Positions 45,641 through 57,226 of a stretch of 64,000 nucleotides of DNA are shown one piece after another. The stretch's first letter is position 1, and every line of letters begins with the position of its first letter. Made by a program: the position numbers and the translations under genes. This DNA comes from Ophiostoma sp. CBS 140.51 (taxonomy: Eukaryota > Ascomycota > Sordariomycetes > Ophiostomatales > Ophiostomataceae), in NCBI GenBank assembly GCA_029298735.1, contig JANSLP010000006.1, forward strand, positions 248,001 to 312,000, in the 5' to 3' direction. The notes beneath the pieces were generated by a model. The model was not told the origin of the DNA. It ran no database searches and saw only the letters and a program-made list of their open reading frames with translations.

Positions 45641-48600
45641 GGAGAATGAGGCTGCTGAAAACTGTTGTTGAGAGAGTGAGGATGGCCTGTGCCCCAAGAC
45701 AAGGCTTGAGCCACCATTAATTAGACATGTCACTACCATTTATTTGCCTGCGGTTTTTTTTCCTGTTTTCTTTTTTGCCGTCGTTGCTTCGTTCACATCT
45801 CCCTGCGAACTGTACTTTATTTGTTGTTGTTTTTGCTTTTCTACGTGTATCAAAACCGTACCATAGCTATTAGGAACAAAAAGAGAGAAAGAAGCGATAA
45901 TATTTACCTGCATCCAAGCGTCTACCAAACATCATGATCTTGAACAAAGCACACTGCACTCACATCAGAGCCTCAGCTCCAGCTTCAGTCCACCCCCACG
46001 GACATTTTCGAACCAGACTAGGGGAACCCGGAAGAGGGTGGTACGGTTGTCGCAAAAGCACACTGTCACTTTTGCAAGGAGATAATACAATGAAAATAAA
46101 CAATGGGCACGGAGTCCATACACATCATCTAGATCGGTCATATTTTGATTTTGACACAAAGACTGGGTCAGGCCGTAATGGCAGCTACCGATACCCAAGA
46201 ACAAAAAGACAATAAAGGGCAAACACGGACGAATGCGACGCTATCGATGATCCGGTACGCAGTTCTTGGGAGGACGGGTACCTTGCGAGAGCCTTGTTGT
46301 GTGTCGTGGATGTCGAAGAGAAAGCACTGTCCGCAGGGCAGGCAGACTTCCGGTCGGATACGGGCCTTGAAGAAGAAAAAAAATACAAGGTGCAGTATCC
46401 GCCGCTATCGTTCTTTTTTTCTATTGAATAAAAGCCAGCGCACGACTCTCCCTCTCTTCCTCTCTCTTTACTCTTCACCGACCGCTGAAGAGTTGCATCG
46501 TATGTCTCACTTGATTGTCTACCGGTAAGCCCATCATGAACTGTTCCCCGCGCATCTTGCAACCCAATCTGTCGTTTGGTATATCCTGGGGGTCAAAGAC
46601 GTCCGATGGGGCATTCAAGCACTCGACTGTTTGCTTCATCTTTTTTCCTCGACTTATATTACTCCGGGAACAGACCGCGGCCGACCACGTATCACAACCA
46701 TTCCCTCCCTCTCTTTCAGAGGAGGCGTATCCTGGGGCTTTGTGCGTGGTTGCCGTACGGTCCGGGCCCCTTGAGGAGTGATTGAACACCACAGCCTTGT
46801 TCTTGCGTATCCGCGTGTTTGGACCAAATACGACCGTGGCCACAACGGCCCATATATGCACTTGTACGAGTTTTATGGGACGTATGGGAGGGTAGGAGAG
46901 GGGCATCTTGGGACGTGAGAGACAAAAGCAGTGAGAGGGTACGTCGTACGCCGCACGGAATATTACGGGAGTATGGAGTCGTATTACAAGATCCAGGACG
47001 ACATACGAACTAAATACAAACTAGAGAAAAGAAGAAAAGAAAACAACAATAACATTCTAGGCGCTTTGGCGGGCGTGTTATGTCTTGCATGTATCACAGT
47101 GTAGGGGATGCGAAAGTGATCAAACAGGTCACATAACTGCATTCCGTGCAGTATGTGCTTTTGTGCGTCAAAGGCTGTGCAGGCGTACCAGAGCAAAGGC
47201 AGCCCAGCCCATATGACGAAAGAAGTAATAGCAAACGCCGAAGGCAAGAAAAACGAATTATACAAAATCATACTGAGTAAAAATAAAATAAAATCACATA
47301 GCGAAAAGCTTTGACCTTGCTAGCAATTTGTTACGACTTGCCAAATTTTTGTACCCTTTCCAACTCGAGACTCGTCCCCTCCCTTTCTTCCTCGCGAAGA
47401 CGTCCAAAGGAAAGGAAAAGGATAAAGTGTGGTCGCACAGAGAGAGCAGCGTGCATAGACTAGTGGTTGGATGTTTTGGCTGTTTTGATTATGACTTGCC
47501 TCAAGTTGGCCCTTGTCCTTGTTGTATCTTTTCTGCTGTCTGTTGGTCCTCCCTGGCCGGTGTATCCATATCTGTGTGTGCCTGTTTCTGGTTATGTTCA
47601 TTGAGCTTCCTTTCTCGTTTCCCTCCCCGTCGTCGCAGTCTGTTGGCCATCTCGGCCCCTTTCTCACCATCTGCCATCAACCTCGCCTACCTCGCCTCTC
47701 TCCATCCCTTTGGGAAGATGCCCTCCTTCAAAAATGGGAAAGGATTGCCCGATCACCTTGACACCCGGCTTCGGCAAGCCGAATAGGGTAGCTCTATCAC
47801 GTCGCAAGGGTTGTTACGTGGGAGTTTTGGTGATAAAGTGAAATTTACCTCGAAAGAAATATTTTGCGAAGAATATTTAGCATATTAATTTCAATCAAAA
47901 TATGTCATGAAATAACCAAACTCCAGATATGAGAATAAAGTAGAATAAAATACCATGTCTTTTAAAACATTAAATTTAAAAATAGAACCAGAAAAACGTC
48001 CGCGAACCTAGACTCGATCGACTTTATTCGAGGCTTCCATCTCGTCACATGTTTCGAGTGAAAGAAGATGAGGAAATTAGACAAAAAGAAGCAGCCCTGA
48101 CAGCCTCCCGCGTGGCCAGACCAACAGATCCAATTACCGTTTGTTATCCCTCGTTTTCCTTTTCATTCTTTCCTCGTCTTCAGCCAACACACGTACTTGT
48201 GGCGTTTTCTACAACGGGCCGCTTCACGAATGAGAAAATCGAATGGGAATATACACCAGAGAACAAGTCAGAGCACGGCGGACGAAGAGGCATGAAAAGA
48301 ACTGAAAAGCACTGAAAAGCACAAAATAATGCGTTTGTCAAACGCAGCCTCCATCCAGGCCGTCTGCAGGCCATCTGCAGGTATCCAGCCAATCCGCGCC
48401 CGGCCAAGAATATGAGAGGGTGTGAAGATGCTGTGAGGCGACGACCAGAGAGAGCAACATTGCTCCGTCGAGACGTCGAGAAAAAGAAACGAAACTCCAC
48501 GCTTTTCGAGTACCTCGCTGTGCTGTAACGCTTTTGCATCCCACACCCGGTCGCCCTTTTTTTTTTCTTTCTCTTTGGGAACTTTGGGCGGCCAGCGTGT

Positions 48601-49587
48601 TCTGGCCATTCTACCCGCCCGGGCCGTTGCAACAAGGAAACATGCATTGCACATACACATACTTCAGCTCTGCTGCGCCAGGCCTATTTGGTCCTTGTTC
48701 CTCGCACTCTTTGCTACTCCCCTTCGCTGAAGGAAAAAGGAAAGAAAAGAGGGGGAAGATGAGAGAAGATGGGGGTGAACAGAAAGACGAAAGAAACAAG
48801 AGAAACGAGGGAGAAAGAACAAAGGCTGCCAACAACAGCAGCTTCTCTACGAAAAACTAAACAAGGAAGGCGAGAATTTAAAGAGACAGCGACAATGAAC
48901 GACAAGCTTAGGCGAGAGAAATCGCGTGGCCGATCGTGAGAAGGAATGGAAATGGGAAGGATAGACGGCCTGCTTTTAATGTTCCCCCGTATAGATTGTA
49001 TTTTCTTTTTCTCTCTCAGTGGTACTTGGCCATTCCTTCTCAATACTATCTTGTCTAGACGGTTTCTTTCCTGAGCATGGCACGGGGAGGCTCTGTATTT
49101 GTAGAGAGAGAAGAGCGTGACTTCGAACGTTATTTACCGTCTCCCCTGCTCTTTTGTTCCTTTCTCATCACATTCACATTCACATTCATATTCACATCCC
49201 CTTCTTCCCTTCTTCTTTTGTATTTTTTGCCTCTTTAATCTGTGATCAGTTGCTGCTTTCACTTTTTTGCGTTTCGACTCCTTTTCCGCCGAGCTCCCCT
49301 CCTTGTATTCTTGCTTCCCCTCTTCTTCCGCCCTTTTGTTTTTTATTTCATCCGCTGCAGAACGATCTCACCCTTTCCGACAACACAACAAGCCTTGCGC
49401 AGAGAGTCTTTTTTGCTTTGCACACCTTCTCTTTCTCAACTACTCCATACTTTCATCTTGTCCCCATCTCTTTGTCTCACCATGCCTCCATTTGCCCACA
49501 TCTGTTTCCCTGTTTGATTGTTTTCTAATTTATATTCACCCTTTTTTCAAGGCTCTCTCTCGCCCTCTCCACCTCTCCTCTTACACG
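45641..49587. other. Gene-free region of 3.9 kb
   Basis: No gene is supported. A CT-rich + stretch at 47330-47760 and an AT-rich island at 47820-48000 stand out. The last 450 bases (49140-49587) are a long CT-rich leader of the following regulator gene and include a CACATT hexamer repeat. Small upstream frames occur in it, for example 49154-49528. Confidence 0.45.
49168..49198 (+). repeat. CACATT hexamer repeat
   Basis: CACATT is present in three consecutive copies and then degenerates to CATATT and CACATC. It lies in the CT-rich leader upstream of the Zn2Cys6 gene at 49588. Confidence 0.75.
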
Positions 49588-52500
49588 ATGAGCCGCCAAA
49601 AGGTCCCCGATGACAAGCGCCAGCGCACAGCGCAAGCGTGCGACTACTGCAAGCGCCGCAAACAAAAGGTATGCAAGGTCAAGCAAGGTCAAGGTCAAGG
49701 CTCGTGGGATGGCCATGCCATTGTTCATAGCCATGGTTCATGTTCCATTGTGTCCAGGCTTGTCTCGGTGTTTTTTTTTTTTAAAAAAAATTCACTTTCT
49801 TGTCTCCCTTGTTCCAACGTCTTGTCTCTTATCTCGTCTGTTCTGTCAATCCTTCCCACCATCAACGGTCGGCCAAGGTCATCCATCCATGGCTGGGACG
49901 ATGTCTGTAGGACAAGCGGTAGTGCAACAGCCGTTTCCCAGATTATCCATCTTCTCCATTCCCTGTTTTTCTTTTCTGTTATTCTTCCACCTTCCCAGTG
50001 TCTTACTATGCCCGTGGCTTTGTGGTGGAACACGTTACTTCACATCAACGTCCATTGTACCATTTGTCTGAGATAATGGGTGGGCATCATCTACGACCAA
50101 ACCGTTTTCTCGGGATAGTTTCCATACAAGCACAGTGTCTTCCCACCTCCACTATAACATCTTATTAACCACCATCCTCTCTTGTTAGTGCAATGGCACA
50201 AAGCCGTGCTCGACCTGCACTAAAAAGAGCGTCACTTGTACCTATGCCACCGGCGTTGGTCCAGGCCCCGGCACCGGACCCGGAACAGGCTCGTCCATGT
50301 CCAGCCGACCTTCCACAGACGACGCCTACGATGGCTCCGCTGCTTCGTCCTCCGCTTCACCACCCAAGCGACGTCATATCGAGACATCCTCGTCGTCTGC
50401 GTCAACAACAGACATGAACCTTCTTCAGCACCACCATCACCACCACCGCCTGAGCAACTACCACACCCACAGCGACAGCATCGCCAGCAGTATTTCGTCT
50501 GTATCGTCGCTGTCACAGCCGAAGATTGAGGTTGATGCTAAAGCGCGGCTCAAGCTAAAATCAGCACCGCATTTGTCGTCATCGTCGCGATCGTGGGGCG
50601 GCGGTCGAAAAAAGGAGGTCGCTATTGAGCTCGAAACGTCGTTTCTGCAGAACCATGGACAACCGGTGTCGGCTCAGGATAGTGGACGGCCGCCGACCGA
50701 TGGCGGGTTGGAGGAGCACACGAGAGCGAGTTCAACGAGTGGCCATGAAGAAGAAGCGATTTTGCTCCAGACGACTCGAATGCTGCAAGACCAAAAGGGT
50801 CGTCTCCGTAAGTTCCTTCGCCATTCATACTATTTGCTCTTTCCCATATGCTCTTTCCTATAATGGGTTGCATTTTCTCTTCTTGACTTGCACCTTCTAT
50901 TTTCATTTTTGTTCCTTCCCCCAAAAAATTAATATCCCTCGCTCCTGCTCGTACTCCACGTACTCCTTGTACTGACCGTCGTAGTATACATTGGCGACTC
51001 GGCCACTCTCTCCTTCCTCCACCTCTTTCGCCTCATGGTCGAGAGCATCAGCGGCCAGTCATCCTTCACCATCGACCCCAGAAAAGAGTCCATTGTCGAG
51101 AATGTTGTCTCTCTGCCGTCCTACGTCCGTCCACCCAGCATGCTTCCCGACCGGCAGACCGCCGACGTGCTAGTTGAGTCCTTCTTCATCAATACCAGCT
51201 CCATCGTCGAGGTCTTTGATCGCCGCGCCTTTCTCGCCGAACTTGAACGATGCTATGCCAATCCGTTGATGGCTAGCACGCACTTTTTGTGTCACTTGTT
51301 CTTGTCATTCGCCATTGGCCTCGTCATGGCTACACCTGATGCAGGCACTGTCGAGGCCAACGCAATGCGTCCACTCCTCGATCTGCCCTACGATCAAGCC
51401 GAGCTTTTTTTCCGGACCGCCAAGGTCATGGACGATCCCCTGGAAGGTGTCGAGGATGCCGACTTTTGGTCTGTCCAGGCCCAACTGCTAATGTCTGTCT
51501 ACATGCTGGCTGTTTCCAAGCGCAACGCTGCCTTTACCTACCACGGTATTGCTGTTCGATCCGCCATTGCACTTGGTCTTCACCGTGAAGAGACAATGGT
51601 CAATTTCACACCATCCGAGGTCCTTTTGCGTCGCAACATCTGGAAGAGTCTTTATGTGTTGGACCGCTTCATTGCCGCGTCTCTCGGCCGGCCGGCCGCC
51701 ATCAGCGACAACGATTGTACTGACGTCGCCCTCAAAGATGGCATGATGATTCCGCAGATTGCACCGATTGGTTCACTAGAGCAGCCAAGCGCAGTTGGTC
51801 AAGGAAATGCAAATACTGGTGGTCTTGCTCCTGCTCCTCCATCTTCGTCGTCATCCTCCATCCATGCGTCCACTACAGGACGATGCTCCAAGAAGATCAA
51901 CAATTTTGGCTTCGATGCGTCAGTCCGTGGCTGCCGAATTATTGGCATCATTCTCAAGAAGATGTACGCCCGCCGTCGTGTTTCTTCACGCGCCACCACC
52001 GATATCATCCGTCAGTGCAGTGGCTGGGTCAAGGAGATGAATGAGGGTCTGCGTTGGCAACGTACCGTTGAGGCCACGGCCGCCTTGAATGCTGGCAAGA
52101 TAACGCACATCCCCCACGCGCAGAGCATTGCCATCCTGCACACCAATCTCTTTTACTGCCATGCCGTCATTTTGTTGACGCGTCCCTTCTTCCTCTTCCT
52201 CATCCAGGCTGACCGCCGCAGCCACGCTAGCCCAGGTAGCCTTGGTAACTTTTTCGGCACGCTCAACAAGGCCGGAAGTCGCAGTGGCATCAGCCGGGTC
52301 AGTGGTGCCAACCGATCAACTGGTGGCTTTCCCAGCTCGGGTCGTTACTCGCCAACCTTGCGCACACGTACGGAGAGGTTCGCCGAGAATTGTGTCACCG
52401 CATCCTACCACACTATTGCCATGATCAGCCAGGCATTGGAGACAAAATACCTTCCTCAACGGGATCCATTCATCATGTAGGTGCTATTTAGCTATTGCTC

Positions 52501-53996
52501 ACAATATTTCGTCTTTTTCTTCTTCCTCTCTCAAAATTTATCCTAACACATGCAGGCACTTCCTCTTCACGGCAACGCTGTTGATCATGACCAACGAGTT
52601 CATTGCCGTGTTCCACAATCCGACATACGACGACCATATAGGCCAAGCCATGCGGATCATGAAGTTCTTTGCTACGAGCGACCCCCAGGCCAGACGTTTG
52701 TCGTGGATCCTGGATGCACTTCAAGAAGTTGTCGACAAGCAGGCTGGCACATCGAGCGCTACAACGTCCGCCGGTACTGACGTCGCAGAAACTGCCAGTG
52801 GCCCAAATACCATCAGTGATGACCCCAAGACAAGTGACCAGAAGACACCCGTCCGCAATACGCAGCGCGCTTTCCGCTTTGAATTTCCAAAGGATTTTGT
52901 TCCTGGAGTCACGGACCCTATTGACACCTTCTTCGTCTTGCAGAATTCTCATGTGACTGCGGGTGGAGGAGCGGTGCCTTTTGGAGGAATCAATACTGCT
53001 GCTGGGAGCCAAATTGGAAGCTCTCGTCTTGAACCTCGAAGTCAGCTAGCACAACCGCCTACTGATGCTAATTCGGGTGCAGAGGCATCCCAGGTCATGT
53101 CCCAACTGTCAGACTCTATCAACGTGGACTCTGGTTTCACTGGACGCCTCCAAGGCGGAAACGAACACTCGCAGCCAAGTCTTTTAGGTATGCAGAGCAC
53201 AGGCATGTCGGCTACCATGTCAGCTATGCCCTCTGGCTTAGCCAAACACGGCAGCATGATATATACCGGCGAGGGCGGAGAGGGAGCAACAGTCGGAAAT
53301 CCGCTCGTCCTCCCACCTCCATTTTCAATGTCTACGGCCATCCCCTCAACCGACTTCTCACCACAGGTTCAGCCGCAGCCGCAGCACCATCAGCTCCACC
53401 CTCCCCAACACCAGCACCAACATTCTATGGACTTTAGTGGCGGCATGACAGCCAAAGGACTCGGTCCTGAGGCGTACCGGGCCATGGAAAACAAAACCAC
53501 TGGCGATCCGGACGGCACAGACTCGATCGAGACGGATGGGGAAGGTTTCGACTTTGATGTTCTGTGGAACTGGCCCAACCAAGTCGGCCAAGTAGCAGTG
53601 GATGGGACACCGGGTGCCGGAGTCAATATGAGCGGTGCCAGCATGGGCCTGGCTGGTCTGGGTGGTGGAGGTGCTCCAAACACCATGAGCTACGTCCACA
53701 CAGCCCAACAACATCAAGATGGTACCGCTGACATGTCAGCCTACGGGGACGCCAGCCGGGGCCAGGGAGACGGTCAGGGTCCAGGACCCGGTGGTAGTGA
53801 CATCGAGATGAAGCACGGTTCAGCACCACCGCACAATGAGCCGATGCCACTGCCTCCCATGTACCCGCCTTATGGTATGGCGCCTCTGTCTAGCAACGTC
53901 GGTGGTCCAGGCTTTGGCATGTCGGGCGTTCACGGTTATGGTAATCTGGTCGGACCACTGAACGTGCCTCTGTATACAACGACGGACTTTGGGTAA
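49588..53996 (+). CDS. Large Zn(II)2Cys6 transcription factor (1210 aa, four exons)
   Basis: This is a nuclear regulator of the Gal4 class. Exons are 49588-49668, 50189-50807, 50985-52476 and 52556-53996, and the phases join to 3633 nt. The zinc cluster is C18-x2-C21-x6-C28-x5-C34-x2-C37-x6-C44, and intron 1 (520 nt) falls exactly before Cys28. Intron 2 is 177 nt and intron 3 is 79 nt. After a Ser/Gly/His-rich linker, exon 3 opens with LYIGDSATLSFL and a fungal-specific TF domain (about residues 235-520), including FRTAKVMDD-, YHGIAVRSAIALGLHR- and VLDRFIAASLGRPAAI-type blocks. The C-terminal 350 residues are Gly/Gln/His/Met-rich and probably an activation region. No orthologue or target is assigned. 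Confidence 0.88.
49669..50188 (+). other. 520-nt intron interrupting the zinc cluster
   Basis: Donor GTATGC and acceptor TTGTTAG bracket this intron. It contains a T12A8 palindromic tract (49771-49790). Read in frame from exon 1 it stays open for 136 codons, so a retained intron would give a 162-residue protein lacking a complete zinc cluster. Confidence 0.75.
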
Positions 53997-54393
53997 GACG
54001 CAAAGGAAATTGTACCTTCCCTTGTGTTTACCTAACGACTTTATGATCTTTTATCTCTTTTTTTCATTTTTTTTTTCATCTTCTATTTACATGCTGTCTG
54101 TTGACGACAATGGCGCCAGCTAGCTTTGATTCCGTTTCATCACACATTTATAGCATTGTTTGCCAAATTTAAAAGTCTTTCCATGTTAAAATGCCAATAC
54201 TCGAACTATAAACAAAAGATGTGACATTGTATGAAGGTGAATAAAGTGTCGGTTATCTAGTGTACAATGATATAGTTATATACAAGACCGTCAAAATATC
54301 CAATATTTTAAGGTCATGGTAGTAAAAACTAAATTCCAAGAAACTCCAACGCCAAAATAAACATCCAAAATCGAATAACACAAAAAAGCTCAA
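53997..54393. other. Tail-to-tail interval between the regulator and the OPT gene
   Basis: 397 AT-rich bases between convergent genes. AATAAA at 54240-54245 is a plausible polyadenylation signal for the regulator. No gene is present. Confidence 0.5.
54240..54245 (+). terminator. AATAAA polyadenylation signal
   Basis: It lies 244 bases downstream of the regulator's stop codon, in AT-rich sequence. Confidence 0.4.
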
Positions 54394-57108
54394 CTACCAT
54401 GTCGCCGGCCCAAAGGTCTGCCCGGCCGGCAGCACTACCTGGATCGCCGTATCCTGGAAGTCCATCGTGCTCGTCACCACATTGTTGCCCCACCAATTTG
54501 GTGGATCAATATTGTTGAGCGTAAACGCAAAGAAGATGACGAGCGTGCTCAGGGCCAGGCCCAGATCCAGACCAGATGATGTCAGGAAATTCAGACGGCT
54601 CCACCAGGCGAAGTGCCGCTTGCGCACCCAGTACTGAAACACAAAGCCGACGATGCCCCAGCTCAGGTAATTGAGCGGCGTGGCGGGCGGGATGGCACCG
54701 GAGCCTCCAAAGATGAGCGGCGCCATCAAGAACTTGACGGGGGATTTTGGCCAGCGGCGGGCGGCAAAGTAGATTATGATGGGAACAATGGCGCCCAGAC
54801 CAAAGAAGAAGAAGAGGCCCGAATAGATCTGACCCGGGGAGAACATGCGGGCTGGGCCCAACAGACCCCAGATGACTGATGCCGAAAAGAAAACGCGGCC
54901 GCCGGGGCAGGAAAAGTGCTCAGGCTGATCACGCTCGCAGACGCCGTCAATGTTGTTGAGGGCAAAGTTGAGGACGGCGACCTGAATGAAGCAGGCGAAC
55001 GTCGAGGCAACGATCTGGGACATGAACATGGTACGGGGTGGAATCTTCATGTAGTGGCCAAACTTGAGGTCGCCAACAAAGCTGAGGGCCTGGGACATGG
55101 TGATGTAGCCATAGGTCTTGAAGAGCATGAGAGCCAACGGGCGGCCGGGCTGGATATAACCAAAGATGAACTCGGTCAGGACATTGAGGCCGATCTGGTT
55201 GTTGGTGACGGCCTGGATGATACCGATGGGCAGGGAAAACAAAAACGCAATAGCGACAGCCAGCAAGAAAGCCCACCATGTAAGGTTGGTCGGGTAGGCC
55301 AGGATCGTGACGAAGCCCAAAGCTAGTGTAATAGCAAACAAGATCATGTACCACCAGCCGGGAGCTTCCTTGTACTTGCGCATCAGTTTCATGTGAATGT
55401 CGGGCTTCTCGTTAGTGCTGTTGCGGTACTGTTGCCAAATGGTGCGGCTGTGGTGGAGGTACGTGTAGACAATGAGAGAGGCGATGGCGGCAAACGACAG
55501 GCCATAGGACATGGCAAAGGTGGTGCTTAGGAACAACGGCGAGTATGCCTTGTAAGTGGCCTCGTCGAGTGTGAATTCAGGCGTCAAAACCCGCGACACA
55601 TTGTAAGAGGCACCAGTGTTGTCGTATGTGGCGGAGTCACTCATGGGCAAAAAGACGCCATACCACGTGTTGGTATAGTGGAGGACGGAGGCACCAAAAA
55701 TGAAAAAGAGCACAACACCGATGAGAGTGTTAGCAATCGCGTGCCATGGCGGGATCAGTGGAGAGCCGACAAAACCTGCAATCTGTGTCCAGTCGAGCGT
55801 CAGGGGTAGAATCGACAGGCCAGTCGAGCCACCAAAGAGCTGGTTGACAATGGGGCTGTTGGGTGCGAGAAACGTCGGGATGGCAAAGACACTGAGGAAC
55901 TGGGCGAGGTAACCCGGGATAAAATAGTAGAGGAACGCGGCAAAGGTCACATAGGTAAACCAGCGGTAACGCGGCATGCGACCACCGATAATCGTCGGGT
56001 CGGGCCGGGGCGCAGCCTCGTACATGGCGTTCATCAATGTGACGGACACGAGATTTCCAGGCCAAATCATGGAGGCTGGGTAGACTAGGAAGCGGCGCAT
56101 CATCCCAGCGATACCGTAGCCAATGGACTGCGATGAAACGATCAAGAGCACTTGAAAAACGAGGCCAAAGTCCTGCTTGTAAAAGACGAGTTGGGCCAAG
56201 ATAATGTCGGTGGCATAGGCGACGGTAAAGGACACACCGGCCATGACGACAATAATGGAGTGTTCCTTGACGTTGAACGGACCTGGGTTTAGGGACCAGC
56301 GCAGACCAAAGGTATTGAAGCGGCGTTCCGGCATGACGCGGGCCCAAGCGTGGCCCATGGGCCAAGCAATGATCTGGGCGACAAGGGTGCCGATGCTGAT
56401 GGACGGCTGGCGCAGCGAGAATAGCGTGTTCATCGAGGCGCCGACAACGACGAGAGTCAGGCCGATGACCCATGCCCGAACAGTATTACAGGGCAGGTCC
56501 TGATCGTAGTTGTGGACGGCGGCGCGGACTTCCGGGTATGGCGAGTCCTCTTCTTCCTCGTCGTCGTCATCGTCATCATCTTCAACAAGACTGGTGCCAC
56601 TGCCGCTGCCACTGGCGCCGTCGGTAGTCTTGGACTTTGTCTTTCTCCGCTTGCCCTTACCTTTGTTCACAAGCGTGTCGTCGTCGTCGAAGCTGCCCGA
56701 GTCGCGCTCAGGGTCGCGGAAGGAGGGGATGTACTCTTCCGGCAGGTTCGGATCTAAGAGAAGTTCGTATTCTTGTTCTTCACGTGCACCGCCATGGGCA
56801 TCGTCGTCTTCCGGGGAATAGTACAGGGCCTCACGGGCCTTCGTAGCAGCAGACTCACCCCACATGGAGAGACGGTGCTTCAGGTCCTCGACGGGGCTCA
56901 GCTCTTTGGTGCCTTCTTCTTTTGATGGTTGCTTGGTTGCTGAAGAAGAAGAAGTTGAGGCACCAGTCGATGCTATGTTGCCCTTGGATCCTGCAGCTGT
57001 CTCTCGACCACTCGGTGCTTGTGCGTTGGTGTCGTTGTTGCTGCCTTGTGCTGCCGGAGCCGGCGTGCCAGACGCCTTCTCCGAGCCAGAGATCAGATCA
57101 TCGGCCAT
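54394..57108 (-). CDS. OPT-family oligopeptide transporter (904 aa)
   Basis: This is a proton-coupled small-oligopeptide transporter of the plasma membrane (Isp4/Opt type). The first 190 residues are cytoplasmic, Ser/Ala-rich and acidic, with a basic GKGKRRKTKSK patch at about 150-160 and an uninterrupted Asp/Glu run at 177-188. The family block SPYPEVRA (189-196) then leads into the transport domain from about 208, with some 14-16 hydrophobic helices. Recognisable OPT segments include TVRAWVIGL, FNVKEHSIIVVMAG, SLNPGPF and LKFGHYMKIPPR. The sequence is uninterrupted and single-exon. The start is the ATG at 57108, with a TATATA about 113 bases upstream. Substrate may be tetra- or pentapeptides or glutathione-like molecules; sequence does not decide. 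Confidence 0.93.
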   Translation of the reverse strand: MADDLISGSEKASGTPAPAAQGSNNDTNAQAPSGRETAAGSKGNIASTGASTSSSSATKQPSKEEGTKELSPVEDLKHRLSMWGESAATKAREALYYSPEDDDAHGGAREEQEYELLLDPNLPEEYIPSFRDPERDSGSFDDDDTLVNKGKGKRRKTKSKTTDGASGSGSGTSLVEDDDDDDDEEEEDSPYPEVRAAVHNYDQDLPCNTVRAWVIGLTLVVVGASMNTLFSLRQPSISIGTLVAQIIAWPMGHAWARVMPERRFNTFGLRWSLNPGPFNVKEHSIIVVMAGVSFTVAYATDIILAQLVFYKQDFGLVFQVLLIVSSQSIGYGIAGMMRRFLVYPASMIWPGNLVSVTLMNAMYEAAPRPDPTIIGGRMPRYRWFTYVTFAAFLYYFIPGYLAQFLSVFAIPTFLAPNSPIVNQLFGGSTGLSILPLTLDWTQIAGFVGSPLIPPWHAIANTLIGVVLFFIFGASVLHYTNTWYGVFLPMSDSATYDNTGASYNVSRVLTPEFTLDEATYKAYSPLFLSTTFAMSYGLSFAAIASLIVYTYLHHSRTIWQQYRNSTNEKPDIHMKLMRKYKEAPGWWYMILFAITLALGFVTILAYPTNLTWWAFLLAVAIAFLFSLPIGIIQAVTNNQIGLNVLTEFIFGYIQPGRPLALMLFKTYGYITMSQALSFVGDLKFGHYMKIPPRTMFMSQIVASTFACFIQVAVLNFALNNIDGVCERDQPEHFSCPGGRVFFSASVIWGLLGPARMFSPGQIYSGLFFFFGLGAIVPIIIYFAARRWPKSPVKFLMAPLIFGGSGAIPPATPLNYLSWGIVGFVFQYWVRKRHFAWWSRLNFLTSSGLDLGLALSTLVIFFAFTLNNIDPPNWWGNNVVTSTMDFQDTAIQVVLPAGQTFGPATW

Positions 57109-57220
57109 GGTGATAATGGCTGGCGACGACTATGTCGGGAGATCTCTTGTGGTGTAAGTGGCAATGGGCAGATCAACAACAATGGGTCGGTAACAATGAC
57201 ACAACAAGCATGGAGGGTTC

Positions 57221-57226
57221 TATATA
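57221..57226 (-). promoter_or_regulatory. TATA-like element of the OPT transporter gene
   Basis: TATATA lies about 113 bases upstream of the OPT start codon, in an otherwise mixed-composition leader. Confidence 0.4.

Noticed and set aside
45981..46080. Possible tRNA on the minus strand (TTCGAAA word)
   Set aside because: No acceptor stem or D-arm can be paired around the T-loop-like word.
49267..50076. 269-codon frame spanning the leader and intron 1 of the large regulator
   Set aside because: It is the regulator's first exon with leader upstream and unspliced intron downstream; splicing to 50189 restores the zinc cluster. The retained-intron possibility is reported separately.
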